Position numbers and translations under genes: made by a program. This document shows, piece after piece, positions 18,530 to 26,628 of a stretch of DNA of 64,000 bases (positions are counted from its first letter, which is position 1; each line of letters starts with the position of its first letter). Under the pieces are notes generated by a model. The model saw nothing but the letters and a program-made list of their open reading frames with translations, was not told where the DNA came from and searched no databases. The stretch comes from CAYQUO01 sp964420835 (lineage in GTDB: Bacteria; Chloroflexota; Anaerolineae; Anaerolineales; Anaerolineaceae): assembly GCA_964420835.1 (NCBI GenBank), contig CAYQUO010000002.1, positions 155,733 through 219,732 on the forward strand. Reading direction: 5' to 3'.

Positions 18530-20173
18530 ATGGAAGGTGTTTCAAAAACAGTTGTGGTGGTGGGTTCCGGGTCGGCAGCCTTCACTGCGGCATTGGCTGC
18601 CAAAGAGGCAGGCCTTGAACCCATAATTATCGAGAGCACCGGTCTGCTGGGAGGGTCATCAGCCATGTCCGGCGGTGGAGCCTGGATCCCCAACAATCCA
18701 TTGATGCTCAAAGCCGGAGTGCACGATTCATACGAAGACGCACAAATGTACATGGACCGGACGATCGGCGATGCGGGCCCGGCAAGTTCCCTGGAACGGC
18801 GGGATGCCTTCCTGAGGGAAGGACCTCGCATGGTTGAGTGGTTGACCAGCCTGGGCTTTCGCTTTTATTACAAACCGGGATATGCCGATTATTACCCCGA
18901 ACTTCCGGGCGGCAGCCCCCAGGGCCGCTGCGTGGAGCCGGATTTTTTTGACCTGAAGAAGGTTGGTGCGTGGAAAGACAGGCTCAATATCAGCATGCCC
19001 ATCCCGCTGCACACACTGGATGCCGTGCAGGTTGCCTTGTCCTTTCGGACCGGTTCGGCCTTCCTCCACACGGCAAATGTCATCGGATTTCGCACGATGG
19101 GCAGCCTGCTGATAGGCAAAAAACTTGCCGGTCTGGGCGGAGCCCTGATCGGCCAGTTGTTGTACCTCTCTCTCAGGCGGCAGATCCCCATTTGGACCAA
19201 CAGCCCGCTGGTCGAACTGATCCACGAGAAGGGCGCCGTGACGGGCATTGTGGTTGAAAAGGAAGGCCAGAGGGTGCCCGTGCACGGCAGGGCCGTCATC
19301 CTGGCAGGTGGCGGATTTGCCCGCAACAACGAGATGCGCCAGGAATACCATCCCCATCCCATCACCACCGAGTGGACAGTGGCCACCGAAGGTGATCTGG
19401 GTGTTCCCATCCGGGCCGGGATGGCGGTTGGCGCTGCAACGGCTTTAATGGATGACGCCTGGTGGGGCCCGGTTTTCCTTGACAACAAGGGCAAGGCAAC
19501 CTTCATGCTTTGGGAACGGTCCTTCCCCTACAGTATGATCGTGGATAAAAGCGGCAGGCGGTTTATGAATGAATCGGCGTCTTATGTGGACTGCGGTCAC
19601 TGGCAGTACGAACGCAACCGCGAGGTGCCGGCCATCCCGGCTTACCTGATCACGGATGCCCACCATCGCAAGTATTATCCACTGGGAGTGTCACTGCCCG
19701 GCATCACCCCGAAGGAATACTTTGAATCGGGGATGCTGGTGAAAGCGGATACCCTGGCTGAACTGGCCCAGCAATGCGGCATTGACCCTGATGGGCTCAT
19801 GGATTCGGTCAGGCGGTTCAATCAATATGCGGTCGAGGGGAAGGACCCCGATTTTCACCGCGGCGACAGTGCCTATGACCGGGTGTACAGCGACCCGAGG
19901 GTGAAACCCAACCCCAACCTGGCACCGTTGACCCGGGCACCCTTCTACGCGGTGCGCGTGTGGCCGGGCGACCTGGGCACAAAAGGCGGCCTGCTGACGG
20001 ATGAACACGCCCGGGTTTTGGATAAAAAAGGAAACCCGATACGGAACCTGTATGCGGCCGGCAATACAACCGCGTCGGTCATGGGGCGAACCTATCCCGG
20101 ACCCGGATCCACCATCGGCCCGGCAATGGTTTTTGGCATGATCGCCGGAAGGCATGCCGCAAGCGGGGCATGA
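18530..20173 (+). CDS. FAD-binding dehydrogenase (FrdA/KstD-like)
   Basis: The 547-residue protein starts with VVVVGSGSAAFTAALAAKEAG, a Rossmann FAD site, then GGSSAMSGGGAWIPNN, and ends with NLYAAGNTTASVMG and GPAMVFGMIAGRHAA. This is the fumarate reductase/3-ketosteroid delta1-dehydrogenase family of FAD_binding_2 proteins. The KstD-like motifs are suggestive, but no steroid genes are nearby, so the substrate is open. The ATG at 18530 has GAAAGGGG 8 nt upstream; a TTG at 18512 is less likely. It is a single-gene unit closed by a terminator. Confidence 0.8.
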   Translation: MEGVSKTVVVVGSGSAAFTAALAAKEAGLEPIIIESTGLLGGSSAMSGGGAWIPNNPLMLKAGVHDSYEDAQMYMDRTIGDAGPASSLERRDAFLREGPRMVEWLTSLGFRFYYKPGYADYYPELPGGSPQGRCVEPDFFDLKKVGAWKDRLNISMPIPLHTLDAVQVALSFRTGSAFLHTANVIGFRTMGSLLIGKKLAGLGGALIGQLLYLSLRRQIPIWTNSPLVELIHEKGAVTGIVVEKEGQRVPVHGRAVILAGGGFARNNEMRQEYHPHPITTEWTVATEGDLGVPIRAGMAVGAATALMDDAWWGPVFLDNKGKATFMLWERSFPYSMIVDKSGRRFMNESASYVDCGHWQYERNREVPAIPAYLITDAHHRKYYPLGVSLPGITPKEYFESGMLVKADTLAELAQQCGIDPDGLMDSVRRFNQYAVEGKDPDFHRGDSAYDRVYSDPRVKPNPNLAPLTRAPFYAVRVWPGDLGTKGGLLTDEHARVLDKKGNPIRNLYAAGNTTASVMGRTYPGPGSTIGPAMVFGMIAGRHAASGA

Positions 20174-20195
20174 CCCGGTAAATGGTCATGGTGCA

Positions 20196-20232
20196 GAAGG
20201 GCAGGGCGCTGATCCCCTGCCCTTCTTTTTTT
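20196..20232 (+). terminator. Rho-independent terminator
   Basis: An 11-bp perfect stem (20196-20206 with 20215-20225, 8-nt loop) is followed directly by seven T residues, 22 nt after the flavoprotein stop. Confidence 0.92.
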
Positions 20233-20299
20233 GCAGGAGAAAGTGTGACTCAAAAGGCAGCACAAATGGGGTGCAGATGGAAACTCGATTGATGGGTTG

Positions 20300-22654
20300 T
20301 CAAGACTGCGGGGTGAGCACCTCCGGCTTCTTGTATCCCAGCAGCCGGAGGGCGTTCATGACCACCAGGAGGGTGCTGCCTTCATGGAAAACCACGGCAA
20401 CGCCGATGCCCACGATGCCGGCCAGGGAGGCTGCAATGAGCAGGATGATGACGCCCATTGAGATGCCCAGGTTCTGCAGGATGACCCTGCGGGTGGCGCG
20501 CCCAAGCCCGATGGCAAAGGGCAGGCGGGACAGGTCGGCGCCCATCAGCGCCACGTCGGCGGTCTCCAGCGCCACATCCGTCGCGGCTCCCCCCATGGCA
20601 ATGCCGACGGTGGCGCTGGCCAGGGCCGGCGCATCGTTGACCCCATCACCCACCATGGCCACCGGACCATACTCTTCCTCCAGGGCGCGGATGGCTGAAA
20701 GTTTGTCGTCCGGCATCAGCCCGGCCCGGTAATCGTTCAAGCCGCCTTCGCGGGCCATGGCGGCGGCTGAGAGGGCATTGTCGCCGGTGAGCAGGATGGT
20801 GTGGGCGACGCCCATGCGGCGGAGGGCTTCCATGGTTTGTGCCGCTTCCGGGCGGAGGGTGTCGGCCACGGCAAGCAGGCCGATGACCCGGCCTTCAACG
20901 GCCACCCATACCAGGGACCTGCCTGAAGTGGCAAGGGCTTCGGCACCTTGGAGCATTTCTTGTGTTGGCACTGCTCCGGCCGTTTCCATCAAAGACCGGC
21001 TGCCAAGCCAAAGGGTGCGCCCTTTAACCCTGCCCCGCACACCCTGGCCGGCCAGCGATTCCACTGTGTCCACAACTGCGGGGGAAACTCCTTCAGCCTG
21101 AGCCTTCTGCACGACGGCCATGGCCAGGGGATGGGCCGAGCGTGATTCGGCGCCGGCGGCCAGTGAAAGCAGTTCCGCCTTGTCAACGCCAAAGGGGAGA
21201 ACATCGGTCACCATGGGTTTCCCGTGGGTGAGGGTGCCGGTCTTGTCAAAGGCTGCCGCCTTCAACAGGCCGAGGTTCTCCAGGTGGGCGCCCCCTTTTA
21301 CCAGCACCCCGTTACGGGCGGCCTGGGCGATTCCGGAGAGGATCGCCGCCGGGGTGCCGAGTGCCAGGGCACACGGCGAAGCCGCCACCAGCAGGGTCAT
21401 CGCCCGCAGGAAGGACTGGCGGAAGGGAAAACCGAACAACGGGGGGACGGCGATAACGAGGAGAGTCACGGCGAGGACGGATGGAACGAAAACACGCTCG
21501 AACCGCTCGACGGTGCGCTGGGTGGGGGATTTTTGTGACTGGGCTTCTTCAACCATTTTCATAATGCGGGAGAGCGTGGAATCCCGCGCCAGGCGGGTGA
21601 CCCTGACCTCCAGGGCGCCTTCTCCATTTACCGTGCCAGCGAAGACCGGGTCTCCGGGGTTTTTCTCCACCGGCATGGATTCACCGGTGACCGGAGCCTG
21701 GTTTACGCTGGAGGTGCCCTGCAGGATGACGCCATCAACCGGCATCCTCACCCCGGGAGGAACAATGACCAGTTCGTCCAGTTGCAGTGATTCCACCGGG
21801 GTCTCCACTTCGCTGCCGTTGCGTCGGACAAGGGCGGTTTTGGGGGCCAGTTGACCCAGGGCGTGCACGGCTGCACGGGCGCGGTCGAGGGCGCGTTCCT
21901 CCAGGGCATGCCCCAGGCTGAAGAGGAAGAGCAACAGGGCGCCTTCTGCGAATTCACCCAGGATGGCCGCACCGATGGCCGCCAGGATCATCAGCAGGTC
22001 GGTGTCGAAGTGGCGCTCGCGCAGCGCATGCCAGGCATGCCTGGCGACGTGCCAGCCCCCGAAGGCGTAGGCGGCGAGGTAGAAGACCATGCTGACAGGC
22101 GGGGAAAACTGGAACAGCGGGCCGCCCAGCCAGCCGGCCAGCAGACACAATCCGGAGAGCAGGCTGAAGATGACCTCGCGGTTCTCCTGCAGGCGGGCCC
22201 GGGCTTCCGAGGGTGGAACGGCATAGCCAAGGGAGCGGATGCGTTTTTCGATGCCGGGGCGGTTGATGGTGTGGCTGTCGTATTCCACCCACATCTTCTC
22301 CGCCGGGTAATTCACCCTGACGGAGAGCACGCCTTCAACCCGCCCCAGGCCGTGTTCCAGAACGATTGCGCAATCCGTGCAGTCCATGCCTTCGATGTCG
22401 ATGGTGTCGTGGTGATAACGGTTGACGATCTCGGCGCCGGCACGCCCGGCAATCCGTTTCACCTCCGCCAGGTTGAGCAGGTTCGGGTCGTAGTGCAGGC
22501 AAAGGTTCACCGGGGATTTGTCACGCTCCAGGTGGGCGCGCAGGATGCCCTTGCGGCCGTTCAGGGCTGCCTCGAGGCGTGAAAGGCAGGCGTCCTTGTC
22601 GCTCACCACACCGGGCAAAAGGAGGGGAATTTCAAGTTCGACCGTTTTTTCCAT
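20300..22654 (-). CDS. P1B-type heavy-metal-translocating ATPase
   Basis: The 784-residue pump has a degenerate N-terminal HMA-like fold, then a true HMA with GMDCTDCA, about eight membrane segments, the transmembrane metal motif SPC (Cys near residue 428), phosphorylation motif DKTGTLTHG (about residue 469), and GDGVNDAPALA. SPC together with the C-terminal HEGSTLLVVMNALRLL points to the P1B-4 group, which exports Co, Zn, Fe or Cd; the additional CxxC HMA is less usual there. An ArsR-type regulator lies 126 nt upstream on the same strand and probably controls it. A cobamide operon lies just beyond, which makes cobalt a reasonable but unproven substrate. Confidence 0.88.
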   Translation of the reverse strand: MEKTVELEIPLLLPGVVSDKDACLSRLEAALNGRKGILRAHLERDKSPVNLCLHYDPNLLNLAEVKRIAGRAGAEIVNRYHHDTIDIEGMDCTDCAIVLEHGLGRVEGVLSVRVNYPAEKMWVEYDSHTINRPGIEKRIRSLGYAVPPSEARARLQENREVIFSLLSGLCLLAGWLGGPLFQFSPPVSMVFYLAAYAFGGWHVARHAWHALRERHFDTDLLMILAAIGAAILGEFAEGALLLFLFSLGHALEERALDRARAAVHALGQLAPKTALVRRNGSEVETPVESLQLDELVIVPPGVRMPVDGVILQGTSSVNQAPVTGESMPVEKNPGDPVFAGTVNGEGALEVRVTRLARDSTLSRIMKMVEEAQSQKSPTQRTVERFERVFVPSVLAVTLLVIAVPPLFGFPFRQSFLRAMTLLVAASPCALALGTPAAILSGIAQAARNGVLVKGGAHLENLGLLKAAAFDKTGTLTHGKPMVTDVLPFGVDKAELLSLAAGAESRSAHPLAMAVVQKAQAEGVSPAVVDTVESLAGQGVRGRVKGRTLWLGSRSLMETAGAVPTQEMLQGAEALATSGRSLVWVAVEGRVIGLLAVADTLRPEAAQTMEALRRMGVAHTILLTGDNALSAAAMAREGGLNDYRAGLMPDDKLSAIRALEEEYGPVAMVGDGVNDAPALASATVGIAMGGAATDVALETADVALMGADLSRLPFAIGLGRATRRVILQNLGISMGVIILLIAASLAGIVGIGVAVVFHEGSTLLVVMNALRLLGYKKPEVLTPQS

Positions 22655-22780
22655 TCAAATCATCCTCGTCATGCGGTAATGAAGGTGTGAACACCCACAA
22701 GGGGACGGGCAACCAGCCAGCCGGAGGCTGCCGGCAACCCCGGAAAGGCCGGAACGGCCTTGCGAAGGGCGGGGCGGGTG

Positions 22781-23092
22781 TCATTCATGGAGGACATGTT
22801 CCAGGCCCCTTTGATAGAGTTCGCTGATGTGGCGGTCGTCCAGGGACACGAAGACCTGCCGGCCCTGGCGGCGGGTGCGGATCACCCGCTTGTCGCGCAG
22901 CCCGCGCAGTTGGTGCGAAATGGCGGATTTGCTCAACCCCAACAGGCGGACAAGACTGCCAACGCTGGTTTCCCCTTCTTTCAGCAGGGTTGCCAGGATG
23001 CGCAGGCGGGTGGGGTCGCTCAACGAGTGGAACAGGTCCGCCAGGCGAGCGGCGGAGGTTTCATCCAGCGCGGTTGTTGCAGGACCTTCCAT
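22781..23092 (-). CDS. ArsR/SmtB-family metal-responsive repressor
   Basis: The 103-residue protein has the winged-helix pattern of ArsR regulators: LSDPTRLRILATLLKEGETSV, then the recognition helix region LLGLSKSAISHQL, then a wing with RTRRQGRQVFVSLDD. The ending DDRHISELYQRGLEHVLHE carries Asp and His residues in helix 5, as in SmtB/CzrA/NmtR sensors that bind Zn, Co or Ni there. No ELCVCDL motif for arsenic is present. It is upstream of and collinear with the metal ATPase, and has a perfect dyad in front of its start. Confidence 0.88.
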   Translation of the reverse strand: MEGPATTALDETSAARLADLFHSLSDPTRLRILATLLKEGETSVGSLVRLLGLSKSAISHQLRGLRDKRVIRTRRQGRQVFVSLDDRHISELYQRGLEHVLHE

Positions 23093-23111
23093 GGCAAATC
23101 CTGATAGTTGA

Positions 23112-23127
23112 ATGGTTGCTCAACCAT
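23112..23127 (-). promoter_or_regulatory. Candidate ArsR operator
   Basis: ATGGTTG-CT-CAACCAT is a perfect 7-2-7 palindrome, 20 nt upstream of the ArsR start, flanked by further partial symmetry (GTTGA...). Its position suits autorepression of the regulator-ATPase pair. Confidence 0.5.
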
Positions 23128-23259
23128 GGTATACAATATCACGGAATTTCCGATTCGTCAATGAGAATGGTGCAGGGTGCGCATTACAACAGGAGGGGTT
23201 ATGAAGCAGCCTTTACAACATTCGTCTTCCCAGGACGATAAGATGCGCCGGAGGGAAAG

Positions 23260-23802
23260 TCAGCCTTTCAGATGCAGCGGGATGCCGGCAGCCATGAAGA
23301 GAACCCGGTCGGCGGCCCTGGCCAGGCGCTGGTTGGCCCAGCCCAGCATGTCGCGGTAATAGCGTGACTCGGGGGCAGGCGGCACCAGGCCCAGGCCCAC
23401 CTCATTGGAGACGATCACCCAGCGGCCGGGGTGGGCCTGGTAGGCCGCCAGCAGACCGGCGATCTCCTCCTCCATGGCGGGCTGGCAGGCGTGTTCCTCC
23501 ACCGGCTGCGGCAGCGAGTACAGCACGTTGCCGGCCAGCAGGGTAATGCAATCCACCAGCACCCAGGGCGCGAGTTCGGCCTGCCGGATGGCCTGGCCAA
23601 CCTTCAGCGGGGTTTCCAGCGTCCTCCAGTTTTTCGGACGGGAAGCCCGGTGGGCGGCGATGCGGGCGGCCATTTCGGCGTCACCGGCGGTGGCCGTGGC
23701 AACGAAGAGCGCCGGCTGGCCATCCTTTTCCACGATCGACTGCGCATGGGCGGATTTGCCGCTGCGGGCTCCCCCGAGGATGAAGATCAGTTCCCTTCCC
23801 AT
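23260..23802 (-). CDS. cobU: Adenosylcobinamide kinase / adenosylcobinamide-phosphate guanylyltransferase
   Basis: The 180-residue protein has the CobU P-loop FILGGARSGKSAHAQ at its N-terminus, WRTLETPL, LVDCITLLAGN and IVSNEVGLGLVP. CobU phosphorylates adenosylcobinamide and then attaches GMP to give AdoCbi-GDP, the substrate of CobS. The start at 23802 gives the usual family length and overlaps the cbiR gene by 16 bp, which suggests translational coupling. It is the last gene of a four-gene cobamide operon on the minus strand. Confidence 0.93.
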   Translation of the reverse strand: MGRELIFILGGARSGKSAHAQSIVEKDGQPALFVATATAGDAEMAARIAAHRASRPKNWRTLETPLKVGQAIRQAELAPWVLVDCITLLAGNVLYSLPQPVEEHACQPAMEEEIAGLLAAYQAHPGRWVIVSNEVGLGLVPPAPESRYYRDMLGWANQRLARAADRVLFMAAGIPLHLKG

Positions 23803-24599
23803 GCAGCCTCCCTTCCCGAACCCTGCAGGGCGGATGACAGTGCCTGGATGGACGAATCCAGGTCGCCCTGGTTGAACACCTCGATGGTCAACACGCCGCT
23901 GAAACCGCCATCCACAACAAAGCCCATCACCCGCCGCAGTTCGTCCGGCGGCACATGGCGCAGTGACCGGTGGTCGCGGCCGCAGGTGCCGTGGATGTGC
24001 AGCACCCGGGCGCGCCGGAGGTTGCGCTGCAGGAAGGGGAGCGGGTCGTGCCCGTCCTTCCACAGGTGGCCAATGTCGATGCAGCGGCTGACCGGTGTGC
24101 GGGTAAAAATTTCGTCCCAAAAACCCGGTGGGTAGTTGTCCAGGTTCTCCACTGCCAGCAGGGACGGGTCACCCGCCCAGGCCCCGGCGATCTGCAGGGC
24201 GCGTGTTGCCTGATCCAGCCATTTTTCCCTGGCCGCAGCCCCGGGCTGCTGCAGTTCTTCGCGCCCGTCCAGGTGCAGTACGTAGGCCCACGGCTGCAGG
24301 GCGCGGGTGGCCTCAATGACCCGGCGGGCCTTGACGAGCGAAATGTGCTGTTCCCCGCCTTCGATGCCCAGCCGCAGGTCCAGCGGCAGGTGCACGGTGT
24401 AGGTCAGGTTGTGCCGGATGGCCAGGCGCGCCAGTTCGTTGCGTTGGGCATCGTCCGGCAGGTTGTTTGGGCCGTCATCCAGTTCAAAGAGGACCAGTTC
24501 CACGTCGTCCACCCGGCCGGCCAGGTATTGCACGTTGGGCAGAATGTCAGCCGGGAGGATGTAGGAGGTGGTGCCAAGGCGAAAGTTCCAGGGCTTCAA
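23787..24599 (-). CDS. cbiR: CbiR-like cobamide-remodelling phosphodiesterase
   Basis: The 270-residue TIM-barrel protein belongs to the AP endonuclease 2/xylose isomerase-like superfamily, with candidate metal ligands in YVLHLDGRE, VENLDNYPPGFWDE, CIDIGHLWKDG, HIHGTCGRDH and LTIEVFN. A branch of this fold, CbiR (characterised in Akkermansia), hydrolyses the phosphoribosyl bond of cobamides so that the lower ligand can be replaced. Its place between cobS and cobU, 12 nt after cobS and overlapping cobU, strongly supports that role. A generic sugar-phosphate isomerase is the alternative, but it would not explain the context. Confidence 0.72.
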   Translation of the reverse strand: MKPWNFRLGTTSYILPADILPNVQYLAGRVDDVELVLFELDDGPNNLPDDAQRNELARLAIRHNLTYTVHLPLDLRLGIEGGEQHISLVKARRVIEATRALQPWAYVLHLDGREELQQPGAAAREKWLDQATRALQIAGAWAGDPSLLAVENLDNYPPGFWDEIFTRTPVSRCIDIGHLWKDGHDPLPFLQRNLRRARVLHIHGTCGRDHRSLRHVPPDELRRVMGFVVDGGFSGVLTIEVFNQGDLDSSIQALSSALQGSGREAAWEGN

Positions 24600-24611
24600 G
24601 GGAAACGCCTC

Positions 24612-25340
24612 CTACACCTGCACACAAAAGGCAGTTAGAACCACCAGTTCCGCCAGTTCGACGGTGGAGCCGAGGACATCGCCGGTGAGCCCGCCAAGGC
24701 GGGAGCGGGCAGCCTGAAAGAGGACCCAGGCGACCAGGTGGGCTGCCAGCAGTCCGGCCAGGCCGCGCCAGCCGGCGGCCAGGGTCAGCAGGGCGGGGAT
24801 GAGGGCGGCGGGCAGCCAGGCGCTGGACGGGATGTTGCGGGAGAAGGCAGCGCCCAGCCCGCCCGGCCGTGCCGTGGCCCGGGTGGAGGCAGGCAGCAAC
24901 AGCCAGCGGGCGGTGGTGGCTGCCAGGGGCAGGGCGACCCAGAGATGGGCGGGGGGCAGGCTGGCAAGCAGGGCGACCTTGAGCAGAATGGCCAGAATAA
25001 GGCCAATACCGCCGAACGTCCCCAGGTGGGGGTCTTTCATGATCTCCAGCCGGCGTTCCCTGGATGCGGCGTTCAGCATCCCGTCGCAGCAGTCGGCCAG
25101 GCCATCCAGGTGCAAGCCGCCGCTGAGGATGATCCAGGCTGCCGCAGCCAGGACCGCCGCAGGCAGCGGGGAGAGCACCTGCAGCAGAGCGTACTGCGCC
25201 AGGGCGACGAGAAAGCCGATGAGGGCCCCCACAAAGGGAAACCAGCCGGCTGCCCGGCCCAGGCTGGCAGGATCGCCGGGTTCCCGGCGGGCAACCGGCA
25301 GGATGGTGAGGAAGCCAAGAGCCGTGCGCAGGGCGTTCAT
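24612..25340 (-). CDS. cobS: Adenosylcobinamide-GDP ribazoletransferase
   Basis: The 242-residue integral membrane protein has the CobS hallmarks FLTILPV near the N-terminus, GGLHLDGLADCCDGML and IMKDPHLGTFGG. It joins AdoCbi-GDP to the activated lower ligand (alpha-ribazole or its phosphate) at the membrane, completing the nucleotide loop. Six or more hydrophobic segments are visible. Its ATG overlaps the cobT stop by 4 bp, typical of translational coupling. Confidence 0.95.
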   Translation of the reverse strand: MNALRTALGFLTILPVARREPGDPASLGRAAGWFPFVGALIGFLVALAQYALLQVLSPLPAAVLAAAAWIILSGGLHLDGLADCCDGMLNAASRERRLEIMKDPHLGTFGGIGLILAILLKVALLASLPPAHLWVALPLAATTARWLLLPASTRATARPGGLGAAFSRNIPSSAWLPAALIPALLTLAAGWRGLAGLLAAHLVAWVLFQAARSRLGGLTGDVLGSTVELAELVVLTAFCVQV

Positions 25341-26377
25341 CCCTTGTCGCTCACCCCCGCTTCGCTGAAGGTGGACATGCCGTTCAAGATGCCGCAGGCG
25401 GCATCCACCAGGTGAAAGGCCAGCACCGCCCCCGTGCCTTCGCCCAGGCGCATGCCCAGGTTGAGCAGGGGGTGCAGCCCCAGTTTTCGCCAGATGGCCG
25501 AGTGGCCGACCTCAACGGAGAGGTGCGAGGCCACCAGGAAGGGTTTTACGGCGGGGAGCATCTCCGCAGCCACCAGCGCAGCCGCGCTGGAGACGAAGCC
25601 ATCCACCACCACCGGCACCCGTTTGGCCGCCGCGCCGATCACGACACCCGCCAGCCCGGCGATCTCCAGTCCGCCGACCTTGCCGAGCACGTCCAGCGGG
25701 TCGCGGGGGTCGGGCGCGTTCAGGCGGATGGCCTCCCGGATGAGGCTCACCTTGTGCCGCCATGCGGCATCGTCGATACCGGTGCCGCGGCCGGTCACCT
25801 GCTCCACCGGCAGACCGGTGAGCACGGCGGTGATGGCCGAGGCGGGCGTGGTGTTGCCTATGCCCATTTCGCCGGTGGCCAGCAGGCCGGCGCCGGAGTT
25901 GATGGCCTCAGCGGCTACCTCCAGCCCCGCCTGGATGGCCTCCCCGGCCTGGGCGCGGGTCATGGCCGGGCCTTGTAACATGTTCTGCGTACCGGGAGCC
26001 ACCTTGCGGTGCAGCAGCCCCGGGGCGCCCTTAAAATCGTACGCCACGCCGATGTCCACCACCGTCACCGCGGCGCCGGCCAGGTTCGCCAGCACGTTCA
26101 CCGCCGCCCCGCCGTGCAGGAAGTTAAGCACCATCTGGGCGGTCACCTCCGGCGGGTAGGCGCTCACGCCCTCCAGGGCGATGCCGTGATCGGCAGCCAT
26201 CAGGATCACCTGTTTGTGGGGGAACTGCGGCTGCGCTCTGGCAGTGATGCCGGCCAGTTGGATGGAGAGCGCCTCCAGGCGGCCCAATGCACCGGCCGGC
26301 TTGGTGAGGCTGGCCTGGCGCCGGCGGGCTGCTTCGGCGGCGCGTTCGTCAAAGGCGGGGATGTGGGGCAGGTTCAT
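25337..26377 (-). CDS. cobT: Nicotinate-nucleotide:dimethylbenzimidazole phosphoribosyltransferase
   Basis: The 346-residue protein has the family motifs LTKPAGALGRLE, MAADHGIALEGVSAYP, GEMGIGNTTPASAI and the catalytic-Glu region GMRLGEGTGAVLAF. CobT activates the lower-ligand base to alpha-ribazole phosphate. The start at 26377 (MNLPHIPAFDERA) fits the family; the frame extends to 26428 but without support. It is the first gene of the cobT-cobS-cbiR-cobU operon. I looked for a cobalamin riboswitch in the 250 bp upstream and found none. Confidence 0.94.
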   Translation of the reverse strand: MNLPHIPAFDERAAEAARRRQASLTKPAGALGRLEALSIQLAGITARAQPQFPHKQVILMAADHGIALEGVSAYPPEVTAQMVLNFLHGGAAVNVLANLAGAAVTVVDIGVAYDFKGAPGLLHRKVAPGTQNMLQGPAMTRAQAGEAIQAGLEVAAEAINSGAGLLATGEMGIGNTTPASAITAVLTGLPVEQVTGRGTGIDDAAWRHKVSLIREAIRLNAPDPRDPLDVLGKVGGLEIAGLAGVVIGAAAKRVPVVVDGFVSSAAALVAAEMLPAVKPFLVASHLSVEVGHSAIWRKLGLHPLLNLGMRLGEGTGAVLAFHLVDAACGILNGMSTFSEAGVSDKG

Positions 26378-26628
26378 GGGTGGGGATAGTATATCGCAGG
26401 AATGGGGGTGTTGGATGGAGGTTTGCAAGTTCTTCTTTCATTTGAATGACTCAACACGAGATGCTCGGGCTGGCTGGCAAACATCAGTGGATGGTTTGGA
26501 TAGGGGACGATGTTTGAAATTGTCCTGTAATTATTCGCTCCGGTTGTATACTTGATTTAGGTACAATATTGGCATTTCAGTCTTAAGGTGCATTATTTTC
26601 TGGTTTTTTTATGGGAGGAAGGGAAAAC

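Noticed and set aside
26378..26628. Cobalamin riboswitch upstream of cobT
   Set aside because: I searched both strands for the B12-box and core segments and found none convincing in this 250-bp region.
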